Source: Terriglobia bacterium (GTDB lineage Bacteria > Acidobacteriota > Terriglobia > Terriglobales > Acidobacteriaceae). From it: a DNA stretch of 64,000 nt. The translations under genes and the position numbers were made by a program. The notes under the pieces were generated by a model that was given only the letters and a program-made list of their open reading frames with translations, did no database searches and was not told where the DNA came from. The DNA is taken from NCBI GenBank assembly GCA_020072845.1, contig JAIQGF010000013.1, forward strand, positions 39,463-103,462. The letters run 5' to 3'. Positions 52,747 through 61,369 of the stretch are shown here, piece by piece (positions within the stretch are counted from its first letter, which is position 1; every line of letters starts with the position of its first letter).

Positions 52747-53471
52747 GAGTTTCTCCTGGCGAAAACCTGGCCGGCAAGCGGGGCAGCATCGAATAATCGC
52801 GCCATGGTGACGGCCTCCTGCTCCCGGCTGTAGTTCTGGTACCGCTTGTCCGGATTTTCGCTGTGGTCCTTTTGCTCTTTCGGTTTCTCCGCCGGGGGAT
52901 TGCTCTCCTCCGGCGTGGTCGCGCGCTTCAACTCCTGCACGCGCGATTCGATCTCGTACACGAAGCGGATATTCTGGTAGTACTTCACCACGCGGCCCTG
53001 CGCTTCGTAGGCGCCGCGCACAATGGCGTTGGGGCTCAGGTCGAGGTGCCGCAGGTTGCCGATCTTGACGCCGGCGAGGTTGAGCACCAGCGAAATCGAG
53101 AAGAACGCCATGGCAAACGACATGGCGAATTTCGGCTGCAGCACCGGACTGCTTCCCAGCCGCAGGCCCGCCAGGAACCTGTTCCACCAGCCTTCGCCGG
53201 CGTGCGCCGCCGGCGCCGCTTCCTCCACGCGTCCGATGGTCGCGGCCAGCACGTTGTGGACGAAATTCTCGGGAGGCTCCACCTGGGCCAGGCCGCGCAG
53301 CAATTGCATGCCGCGCCGGGCTTCGGCAAACATCGGGCCGCAGGTCGGGCACGTGGTCCGATGCGACTCGAACTGCTCGCGCTGGGCGCCGGCCAAGGTG
53401 CCGTCCATCGCCTCGCTGAGCAGCCCGTCGAACTCGTGGCACTGCATTCCGGGTTTGGATTCCTCGTACAT
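52743..53471 (-). CDS. Anti-sigma factor with zinc-binding (ZAS) domain
   Basis: The 242-residue protein has the anti-sigma zinc motif H-x3-C-x2-C as HRTTCPTC, with an upstream C and H (MQCHEFDGLLSE) completing the site. One membrane helix lies near residues 115-135 (FAMAFFSISLVLNLAGV). The C-terminal part outside the cytoplasm is charged and Pro-rich. It directly follows the ECF sigma gene (TGATG junction) and should hold that sigma at the membrane until a signal frees it. It seems complete. Confidence 0.88.
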   Translation of the reverse strand: MYEESKPGMQCHEFDGLLSEAMDGTLAGAQREQFESHRTTCPTCGPMFAEARRGMQLLRGLAQVEPPENFVHNVLAATIGRVEEAAPAAHAGEGWWNRFLAGLRLGSSPVLQPKFAMSFAMAFFSISLVLNLAGVKIGNLRHLDLSPNAIVRGAYEAQGRVVKYYQNIRFVYEIESRVQELKRATTPEESNPPAEKPKEQKDHSENPDKRYQNYSREQEAVTMARLFDAAPLAGQVFARRNS

Positions 53472-54070
53472 CAGGTCACCTGCCTATAAGTACGTGATAG
53501 CAGCCGTCCAAGTTCCGTCCGTCCCCGATTTATGCGCGACTTCACCGTTCCCTCCGGTACCTTCAGGGCTAAGGCGATTTCCCGGTAGTCCATGTCCTGC
53601 AGGTCACGGAGGATCACCGCCTCCCGCAGCTCGGGGGAGAGCTTCTGGAGCGCTTTTTGCACCATTTCCTGGGTTTCGCGGCTCCGGAGGCGGGCATCGG
53701 GCGAAGGACCGGAGTCCTCCAGCCGCGCCGCCACACTGATGGAATCCTCCTCGGCTGTGATCCCCTCGTCCATCGAGTCGGTCACCCGGTCCTGCTTGCT
53801 CTTGCGAAAATGGTCCACCAGCAGGTTCCGGGTCAGGGTGGCCACCCAGGTCATAAACGATCCCTTATCGGTATCGTAGGTTTTCAGGGTGCGGTAAATC
53901 TTGATGAAGACCTCTTGGGCGAGGTCCTGGGCGTCGTCCTGCGAGCCCGTAAACCTATAACAAATGTTGAAGATACGCCGATTGAAGCGCTCGACAATCT
54001 CCTCCCAGGCAACCGCGTCGCCGGCTACGCAGCGACGGACCAGAGAGGCCACGACTTGATTGTCGTCCAA
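53471..54070 (-). CDS. ECF-type RNA polymerase sigma factor
   Basis: The 199-residue protein has region 2 (FNRRIFNICYRFTGSQDDAQDLAQEVFIKIYRTL with the core-binding and -10 recognition helices) and region 4 (LRDLQDMDYREIALALKVPEGTVKSRINRGRTELG, the -35 helix-turn-helix). There is no region 3, as expected for group 4. The TTG start is set by GAGGAG six bases ahead. It heads a five-gene operon with its anti-sigma factor and three membrane proteins, suggesting control of an envelope response and of its own operon. The promoter was not recognised. Confidence 0.93.
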   Translation of the reverse strand: MDDNQVVASLVRRCVAGDAVAWEEIVERFNRRIFNICYRFTGSQDDAQDLAQEVFIKIYRTLKTYDTDKGSFMTWVATLTRNLLVDHFRKSKQDRVTDSMDEGITAEEDSISVAARLEDSGPSPDARLRSRETQEMVQKALQKLSPELREAVILRDLQDMDYREIALALKVPEGTVKSRINRGRTELGRLLSRTYRQVT

Positions 54071-54115
54071 CCAGCACTCCTCGGGAACTCCTGGTCACAC
54101 TGCCCCTGGGGATGA

Positions 54116-54256
54116 ATACGGCCCGATTGACCAGAATGTTCCGTCGGGTAACTCTGAGGAAACAATGGATTTTAGCAGGTTATGTGAGGTTGCCCCACCC
54201 CTTGCCGCTCCCGGTGGAGCCTGCGCTGAGCGCAGTTGAAGGGGATTTTGGTGAAG
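54116..54256. other. Intergenic region between sigma operon and glgC
   Basis: No gene seen. It should contain the sigma operon promoter on the minus strand, but no clear ECF or sigma-70 motif was found. A short CTGCGCTGAGCGCAGTTGAAGG element of the dispersed GAGCG class lies near 54220-54240. Confidence 0.35.
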
Positions 54257-54305
54257 GCTGATAGCTGAAAGCTGGAAGCTGATCGCTGACAGCTGATCGC
54301 TATTC
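54257..54305. repeat. Period-7 repeat at the 3' end of glgC, GCTGATC type
   Basis: Seven units: GCTGATA, GCTGAAA, GCTGGAA, GCTGATC, GCTGACA, GCTGATC, GCTATTC. The glgC stop codon is inside the last unit. Confidence 0.8.
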
Positions 54306-55550
54306 CGACGTGAAGTAGTCCACCGCCACCGGGCTCTCGAACAGCGAGTAATCGCGCGTCACCACGGTGATCCCGCTTTCGGTGACGAAGTAGCGCTGCC
54401 GGTCGGCCTCGGTGTCGTAGCCGATGATGGTCCCTTCGGGGATGTGCACGTCGCGGTCAATGATCGCCCGCCGGATGCGGCAATGCCGCCCGATATTGAC
54501 GTGGCTGAAGATGATGCTGTCGTCAACTTCGCAATACGAATTCACGCGCACGTCGGGCGAGAGCACGGAGTTGCACACCGCGCCGCCGGAGAGAATGCAG
54601 CCGGACGACACGATGGAATCCACCGCCGTGCCAGTGCGGTTCGGGTCGGAAAATACAAATTTCGCCGGCGGATATTGCCGCTGGTGGGTGCGGATCGGCC
54701 AACTCGAATCGTACAGGTTGAACACCGGCGACACCGCCACCAGGTCCATGTTGGCCTCGTAAAAGGCCTCCAGCGTCCCCACGTCGCGCCAGTACAGCGC
54801 CTCTTTCTTGTTTTCGTCGACGAAGTTGTACGAGTACACGCGGTACTCGTCCACCATCCTCGGCAGGATGTCGTGGCCGAAGTCGTGGGAGGAGGAGGGG
54901 TCCTCCGCGTCCTTCAGCAGCACCGGGATGAGCACGTCGGTGTTGAACAGGTACACGCCCATCGAGCCGGACACCATGCGCGGGTCGTAGGGCGAGCGGA
55001 TATCGGTGACTTGCGGCTTCTCCTGGAAGCCGACGATCCTGCCCTCGCGGTCCACGTCCACCACGCCGAAGCGGTGCGTTTCTTCCGGCTCGATCAGGAT
55101 GGTCGCCAGCGTCACGTCGGCGCCCGACTCCAGGTGCTGCCGCTCCATCCGCGAATAGTCCATTTTGTAAATGTGGTCGCCCCCCAGGACGAGCACGTGC
55201 TTGGGCTGCTCCGCGCCGATGGAGTAAATGTTCTGGTAAACCGCGTCGGCCGTGCCCAGGTACCAGTTCTCGCTGACCCGCTTCATCGGCGGCAGGATCT
55301 CGACGAACTCGCCCAGGTCGCGCGCCACGATGTTCCAGCCCTCGCGGATATGCCGGTTCAGCGACAGCGCCTTGTACTGCGTGAGGATGTACACCTTCCG
55401 CAGGTCGGAATTGATGCAGTTCGATAAGGTAATGTCGATGATGCGGTAAATCCCGCCGAAGGTCACCGCCGGCTTGGCGCGGTCGCGCGTCAGGGGATAC
55501 AGGCGCTCGCCCGCCCCTCCGGCCAGCAGCACTCCAAGCGTGTCTTTCAT
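54300..55550 (-). CDS. glgC: Glucose-1-phosphate adenylyltransferase
   Basis: GlgC makes ADP-glucose for glycogen synthesis. The 416-residue length is standard. Motifs: VLLAGGAGERLYPLTRDRAKPAV with the nucleotide-binding GG and catalytic Arg/Lys, IIDITLSNCINS, the GTADAVYQN loop, VLVLGGDHIYKMDY with catalytic Asp, and the C-terminal left-handed beta helix. The ATG was placed at MKDTLGV; in-frame codons further out cross a period-8 repeat. The stop lies in a period-7 repeat. No other glycogen gene is in view. It looks active. Confidence 0.95.
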   Translation of the reverse strand: MKDTLGVLLAGGAGERLYPLTRDRAKPAVTFGGIYRIIDITLSNCINSDLRKVYILTQYKALSLNRHIREGWNIVARDLGEFVEILPPMKRVSENWYLGTADAVYQNIYSIGAEQPKHVLVLGGDHIYKMDYSRMERQHLESGADVTLATILIEPEETHRFGVVDVDREGRIVGFQEKPQVTDIRSPYDPRMVSGSMGVYLFNTDVLIPVLLKDAEDPSSSHDFGHDILPRMVDEYRVYSYNFVDENKKEALYWRDVGTLEAFYEANMDLVAVSPVFNLYDSSWPIRTHQRQYPPAKFVFSDPNRTGTAVDSIVSSGCILSGGAVCNSVLSPDVRVNSYCEVDDSIIFSHVNIGRHCRIRRAIIDRDVHIPEGTIIGYDTEADRQRYFVTESGITVVTRDYSLFESPVAVDYFTSE

Positions 55551-55624
55551 CGCATCGTTCCCGGATCGGTGGTAGTTGCTCGCGGTCAGGAAGCCCAAGC
55601 GAGCATTCGATGGTAGCACAAGGA

Positions 55625-55652
55625 ATCGGATGATCGGGTGATCGGATGATCT
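55625..55652. repeat. Period-8 repeat, ATCGGGTG type
   Basis: Units ATCGGATG, ATCGGGTG and ATCGGATG upstream of glgC and of a divergent gene. The same unit type occurs inside hemW. Confidence 0.65.
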
Positions 55653-55750
55653 GCATGCCCGCCGCCTGGCGCCGGCAGCTTGCCGCCTGTTCCTCCACGT
55701 CACACGGTTTTGTGATTTATGACCAAGCTCCTGGGTTATGCGCTGCTAGA

Positions 55751-56092
55751 ATGGAGCCCGTGCTAGGCCTTTCCACCGCCCGCAAGCTGGGAATTTTCGG
55801 TCGCGTCGCGGCGCGCCAGGCGGGCCAGAGCCGATGGTTGCGCGCCGGCTACTCCGCCCTCCAGATCACCCTCCGGCACTTCGGGCGCGTCGTCCACCTG
55901 CTTTGGCTGGAGATCACGGGAGTGTTTTTCTTGTTCTTTGCCCTGGTAGGCGGCGTGGCCTGTTGGCGCGAGTACCTGAAATGGCAGGCCGGCAAGATCG
56001 GCCCCGGCAAAATGGTCCTGGCCGCCGGCTTTGCCCTGGTGTTCTTGTGGTTTGGTGTGAGTTCGTTCTGGCGCGTGAAGCGGAAAGCCTGA
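55751..56092 (+). CDS. Hypothetical membrane protein
   Basis: The 113-residue protein has an amphipathic Arg/Gly-rich N-terminus and two hydrophobic helices (VHLLWLEITGVFFLFFALVGG near 48-68 and MVLAAGFALVFLWFGVSSFW near 86-105) with a basic C-terminus. I do not recognise the family. The start at MEPVLGLS is a guess; no good ribosome binding site is present, and codons further upstream are not convincing. It ends just before a period-8 repeat. Confidence 0.55.
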   Translation: MEPVLGLSTARKLGIFGRVAARQAGQSRWLRAGYSALQITLRHFGRVVHLLWLEITGVFFLFFALVGGVACWREYLKWQAGKIGPGKMVLAAGFALVFLWFGVSSFWRVKRKA

Positions 56093-56093
56093 A

Positions 56094-56179
56094 AGTCTCT
56101 CGGTCTATCAGTCTATCGGTCACTCATTGCCGATCGACCTAAACACTGATCGACCGACAGACCGAAAGACCGATAGACG
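56094..56179. repeat. Inverted period-8 repeat before the mutase gene, GGTCTATC/GATAGACC type
   Basis: The left arm has AGTCTCTC, GGTCTATC, AGTCTATC, GGTCACTC. The right arm has GATCGACC, TAAACACT, GATCGACC, GACAGACC, GAAAGACC, GATAGACG. It ends 3 bases before the GGAGG ribosome binding site region of the mutase gene. Confidence 0.85.
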
Positions 56180-56191
56180 GAGGTTCCCCCC

Positions 56192-57820
<1,629 letters not shown>

Positions 57821-57904
57821 CAGTCGCTACGCCATGCATAAGTCCCCGTGCTCTGGGCCGCACTGAAACAACACCGGACAGGTGAGCTGAAGAATGACAA
57901 CAGC

Positions 57905-59341
57905 ATGAAACGGATTGTTTTCTATTCGTGGCAGTCCGATCTTCCGAACGCGACGAACAGAGGCTTCATTCAAACGGCGCTCGAAAATGCTGCCGCTGGT
58001 ATAGTCGCCGACGCCACCTTAGCCGTGCAACCAGTCGTCGACCGAGACACACAGGGGGTGCCTGGATCGCCAGATATCGCCGCGACGATCTTCGCGAAAA
58101 TCACAGCTTCTGATGTTTTTGTTGCAGATGTTTCGATAGTCGCGCGACCTGCCGACGGGAGAGCATGTCCCAACCCAAATGTCCTAATTGAACTCGGCTA
58201 TGCGATGAAGGCACTAGGTTACGAACGAATGATCCTTGTTTTTAATAACGCATTTGGGAAGATTGAGGAGCTCCCGTTTGATTTGCGCATGCGGCGGATT
58301 CTCGTTTACGACATGCCGGCCTCGAAACAGGAAAGAGCTCCAGAGCGAAAAAAACTGGAGGGGCAGTTCGATGGAGCACTTCGCGCTGCTCTCCAGTCGC
58401 TTCCCGCGCCCTCGACTGCTTTACCTTCAATTCCGTCCACAGCAGCAATCGAGAACGTTCAGCCCAATCGCGTCATCGTTCTTCGTCGCGATTTAGATGG
58501 AATTCTGGACGCCATACAACAGAGAGAGCCTCGCAAGCACCGAGACGGAGCGACGCCTGACGAATTAATTGCCGCAATTAGTTCTACTCAGGAACCCGTC
58601 GCGACTTTCTCCAAGATCGCGGAAACCGTGGCTATCATGGACGACACGGATGCGGCGCTGCAGTTGTATCGGTGGTTCGGCCGCGTATTCGAAAATTACA
58701 ACCTGCCGGAGAACTTCAGCGGACAATTCAGCTCTGCTGATCATGACTATTTCAAGTTTGTTGGCCACGAGTTATTCGTAACGTTCTTCGCGTTCCTACT
58801 TCGGGAGCAGCGCTGGGGCTCAATCGAGCAACTGCTAGGGGAACCGATTCCTATGAAGAATGTTCCTCGTGAGCACGGGACGGGGAACGTCTACTGGGAA
58901 TACGCATCGGAGCATCTCTCGCTGCTCATTGATGAGAGTCCGAAAAGGAGACGCATTTCTCTTCACGCCGACATATTGCACGAGAGACACACTACCGGCG
59001 GGCTCGCAGCGGTGCTGTCGTTTGATGACTTCGCTGCCGCGGATTACTTCCTTTTTCTCGCAGGAGAGCTACGTCACGAAACCCCTCCAGATACGTTTTT
59101 TGAATGGCGTCCGTGGAGTGCTCTGTACCTCAAACGAGCACCCACATTCCTACTCAATGCTGAAAAGACCAGCGTTGCTGTGCAGGTCGCGCGCGCTATC
59201 GGCGTGCCAAGCGTCGCCGAATTCAAGAAGCGACTTGCGGAGCGAGCGCCGCGCATAACTCTATTATTCAGGGGTAGTGGCGGCTTCTGGCATGAACAGC
59301 CGTTGCGGGACCAGGACATACAGCGAATAGCGTCGAGGTAG
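57905..59341 (+). CDS. TIR-like domain protein, candidate defence effector
   Basis: The protein has 478 residues. The N-terminal domain (1-170) opens KRIVFYSWQSDLPNATNRGFI and continues SPDIAATIFAKITASDVFVADVSIV and NPNVLIELGYAMKALGYERMILVFN, the pattern of TIR-like nucleotide-binding domains; Glu96 in NVLIELGYA is the likely NADase residue. The rest (about 200-478) is helical, unrecognised, and could be the sensor. It stands alone, is AT-richer than its flanks and is followed by a toxin-antitoxin pair, as in defence islands. Defence function is inference. The ATG at MKRIVF fits the domain start; there is no strong ribosome binding site. Confidence 0.75.
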   Translation: MKRIVFYSWQSDLPNATNRGFIQTALENAAAGIVADATLAVQPVVDRDTQGVPGSPDIAATIFAKITASDVFVADVSIVARPADGRACPNPNVLIELGYAMKALGYERMILVFNNAFGKIEELPFDLRMRRILVYDMPASKQERAPERKKLEGQFDGALRAALQSLPAPSTALPSIPSTAAIENVQPNRVIVLRRDLDGILDAIQQREPRKHRDGATPDELIAAISSTQEPVATFSKIAETVAIMDDTDAALQLYRWFGRVFENYNLPENFSGQFSSADHDYFKFVGHELFVTFFAFLLREQRWGSIEQLLGEPIPMKNVPREHGTGNVYWEYASEHLSLLIDESPKRRRISLHADILHERHTTGGLAAVLSFDDFAAADYFLFLAGELRHETPPDTFFEWRPWSALYLKRAPTFLLNAEKTSVAVQVARAIGVPSVAEFKKRLAERAPRITLLFRGSGGFWHEQPLRDQDIQRIASR

Positions 59342-59640
59342 AGTATTCATTTGGCGTACGCCGGGTGCCCCACCCTTCGCGGTTTTCGAAGGGTGGGTAA
59401 GCGACCGGACTCCAGCCCGCGAAGCGGGCGAAAGAAAGTAGCCCCGGGCGCGGGGTCCCCAACACGCGCCGCTTTTTGCGCGTGGTGGGGTGCTCGTGAG
59501 CCCGGGGTCAGGTTGGCAAGAAATCACTTCCGCTCTGCCGAAGTTGAGCCGGGTTGCGGGCGTGAGCGAAGCGGGAGCCCGCAGGCGAAATCCTGAGCGC
59601 AGCGAAGGAGCTTATTCGCATGCGCGCAGCCGCTCGCGGC
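59342..59640. repeat. Mosaic of dispersed GC-rich repeats
   Basis: No gene seen. Contains CACCCTTCGCGG with its inverted CGAAGGGTG, CCCGCGAAGCGGGCGAAAG, a GCCCCGGGCG block with GTGAGCCCGGGGTCAGG, and CCTGAGCGCAGCGAAGGAG. The CCCGCGAAGCGGGCGAAAG to CCCGGGGT stretch is present again at about 60830-60885 with small changes. Confidence 0.6.
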
Positions 59641-59702
59641 GGAGCGCAAATAAACAATCCCTTCGTACCCTGTCCTGCTTGAAGATAGGAACGAGCACGT
59701 CA

Positions 59703-59905
59703 GGTGACACCGTCGCGGTAGCGACGGAATGAAAATAGCCCAGGGCTTCAGCCCTGGGTGGCCGGCAGAACAATCTGAGTCCCGTAGGGACGACTGAAGC
59801 TCCACTTCAGCCGTCCCTACGGGACTTTGCGTCTCTGCGAATCTTTTCCCGGCACTGAAGTGCCGGGCTATTTTCGTCCGCCGCTACGCGGCTCAATCCA
59901 GTTAG
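59703..59905. repeat. REP-like palindrome cluster
   Basis: ACCGTCGCGGTAGCGACGG, CCCAGGGCTTCAGCCCTGGG, GTCCCGTAGGGAC, its inverted copy about 50 bases on, CCCGGCACTGAAGTGCCGGG and CCGCCGCTACGCGGC occur with GAAAATAG or CTATTTTC edges. It is the same set and almost the same order as at 23.7 kb. Confidence 0.75.
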
Positions 59906-59964
59906 ACAACCGATGCCGAGCACCCCACCTCTTGCGCGGCAAAGGGTGGGAATGCAGACCAACA

Positions 59965-60279
59965 TCACGCAGCGTTGACCGTGATCCGCCCGGCTTTCCT
60001 GACGCGCCGCGGACGAATCACGATTTCGACATCGCAGTTCAGGGCGGTGACGAACCCCAGCAGGCGCTCCACGGAAAAGCCGTCCAGCTTGTAGTTCTTC
60101 AGCGCCGACACCTTGGGTTGATTCACTCCCAGCCGCTCCGCGGCCTTCACCTGCGACAGCTTCATCGCGGCGAGTATCCGGTTGAGGGCCACGGCCAGCT
60201 TCACCTTCGTCTGCCGTTCTTCGGCGTCTTTGAACCCGAGGTCCGCAAAAACGTTCCCGGAGCTCGCCTTGATCTCCAC
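59965..60279 (-). CDS. higA: HigA-type XRE antitoxin
   Basis: The protein has about 104 residues. It begins with the family segment SSGNVFADLGFKDAEERQTK, then the Cro/C1-type helix-turn-helix LSQVKAAERLGVNQPKVSALKN near residue 55 and DVEIVIRPRR at the end. It would neutralise the adjacent toxin and repress the operon. The GTG start seven bases after the toxin stop is preferred; another GTG (60342) would overlap the toxin gene by 56 bases. The 3' end of this gene is partly duplicated at about 60766-60812. Confidence 0.85.
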   Translation of the reverse strand: MEIKASSGNVFADLGFKDAEERQTKVKLAVALNRILAAMKLSQVKAAERLGVNQPKVSALKNYKLDGFSVERLLGFVTALNCDVEIVIRPRRVRKAGRITVNAA

Positions 60280-60286
60280 ATCGTCA

Positions 60287-60685
60287 CTATTTCTTCTTTG
60301 CGGCACTGGCTTTCTCCTCGAAATTGATCCTGTAGTGCTCACGCGCAGCTTGCAGCCGTTTGTGAATCAACTCAACGTCCGTCTTCGCGGTCCGAATTCC
60401 CTTCGGCGACTTCTTCTGAAAGGCGTGCAGGACGTAAACCGCCAATTCAAATCTCACTGTGTACACGGCGCGATAGGTATTGGCTTCGTAGTCGTCCACG
60501 ATCTCGAATACGCCCGGCCCCTCGCCTTTCCAGGGCTTCGCCGATGGATGTTTCTCGCCGAACTGCGCCACTCCCAGCGCCCAGCCGATTTCATCCTTGA
60601 CCCGCTCAGGGAATGACATGAGTTCCTCGTGAGAGGAGCCCATCCAAAACAGCTTTTTCTCTCCTGGTGCCGGCTTGCGCGTCAT
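60287..60685 (-). CDS. higB: HigB-type RelE-superfamily toxin
   Basis: The 132-residue protein has the phage Gp49/HigB pattern: KLFWMGSSHEELMSFPERVKDEIGWAL, GVFEIVDDYEANTYRAVYTVRF and VYVLHAFQKKSPKGIRTAKTDVELIHKRL. The family cleaves ribosome-bound mRNA; basic residues in the last strands are kept. The toxin precedes the antitoxin, as usual for higBA. The ATG at 60685 follows a promoter and palindrome by a few bases, so the transcript has almost no leader. Confidence 0.88.
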   Translation of the reverse strand: MTRKPAPGEKKLFWMGSSHEELMSFPERVKDEIGWALGVAQFGEKHPSAKPWKGEGPGVFEIVDDYEANTYRAVYTVRFELAVYVLHAFQKKSPKGIRTAKTDVELIHKRLQAAREHYRINFEEKASAAKKK

Positions 60686-60689
60686 TAGT

Positions 60690-60724
60690 TATCCCAATTT
60701 TAGGATATCAGGCTCCTGTGTCAA
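60690..60724 (-). promoter_or_regulatory. higBA promoter with overlapping palindromic operator
   Basis: On the minus strand TTGACA (60724-60719), a 16-base spacer and TAAAAT (60702-60697) form a sigma-70 promoter. TATCC-N8-GGATA (60690-60707) is a palindrome that covers the -10 box, fitting autorepression by HigA. Confidence 0.6.
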
Positions 60725-60726
60725 GA

Positions 60727-61150
60727 AGAATTTATGCCGGGTACCCTACCTTTTGCGCGGCCAAGGGTGGGAATGCAAACCAACATCCCGCGGCATTGAC
60801 CCTGATCCGCCCGCACCGCACGTCGCCGGCCCGCGAAGCGGGCGAAAGAGAGGGTAGCCCCGGGCGTGAGCCCGGGGTTAGGTGCGCAAAGAAATCTTTT
60901 CCTCTCTGCCGAAGGCATGCGCGCAGCCGCTGGCGGCGGAGCGCACAGAAAACATTCTGCCGCCCGCTGAAGCTCGCTTCGGCGCTTCGCGCCTCGGTCA
61001 CGGCTGAAGCCGTGACGTACCCCCCAGCTAACCCCCGGCTTACGCCGGGGACTGCATATTCTGTCGCGCGCTCGGCGCGCTCAGGGAAAACCCCCGTCCC
61101 CTTCGACAAGCTCAGGGCGGCGGTGGACCTGACTGGCGGTCCGCGCCTAC
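60727..61150. repeat. Repeat mosaic including a copy of the higA 3' flank
   Basis: No intact gene. From 60727 to about 60812 the sequence parallels 59923-59990, including the last codons of higA, with many point changes. It continues with CCCGCGAAGCGGGCGAAAG, a GCCCCGGGCGTGAGCCCGGGG palindrome, GGCTGAAGCCGTGACG, and CCCCTTCGACAAGCTCAGG, a repeat also common in other soil bacteria. Confidence 0.6.
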
Positions 61151-61369
61151 GGAACTCGCGGTGCTTTGCTGTGTGCAAAGATTTTTGCTTTACCCTGTTC
61201 CTAAACCCATAGCATTACTTGCCAACATTTACTAAGTTCCCGCAAATCAACAAATTACGCGGCCATCCAAACGTTTCCCGAGTGGATGCTGAACTGCTGA
61301 AGAAGACCGACTGGGCACGGGGATAGGTCTGGATGGTCGGCGTCGGCCCTGGGTAAGGAGAGCACAAAG
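61151..61369. other. Leader region of the deacetylase-like gene
   Basis: No gene seen. AAGGAG lies nine bases before the ATG. No riboswitch fold or clear promoter was recognised in the AT-richer part (61195-61260). Confidence 0.4.

Noticed and set aside
52747..53442. N-terminal extension of the B-box protein
   Set aside because: It is low-complexity, out of frame with the anti-sigma gene, and a good ribosome binding site precedes the ATG at 52746.
60732..61178. Open frame on the minus strand in the repeat mosaic after higB
   Set aside because: It is made entirely of dispersed palindromic repeats, with no ribosome binding site or domain.
61200..61369. Cyclic-di-GMP or other riboswitch before the deacetylase-like gene
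   Set aside because: Neither the GEMM core sequence nor another consensus could be found.
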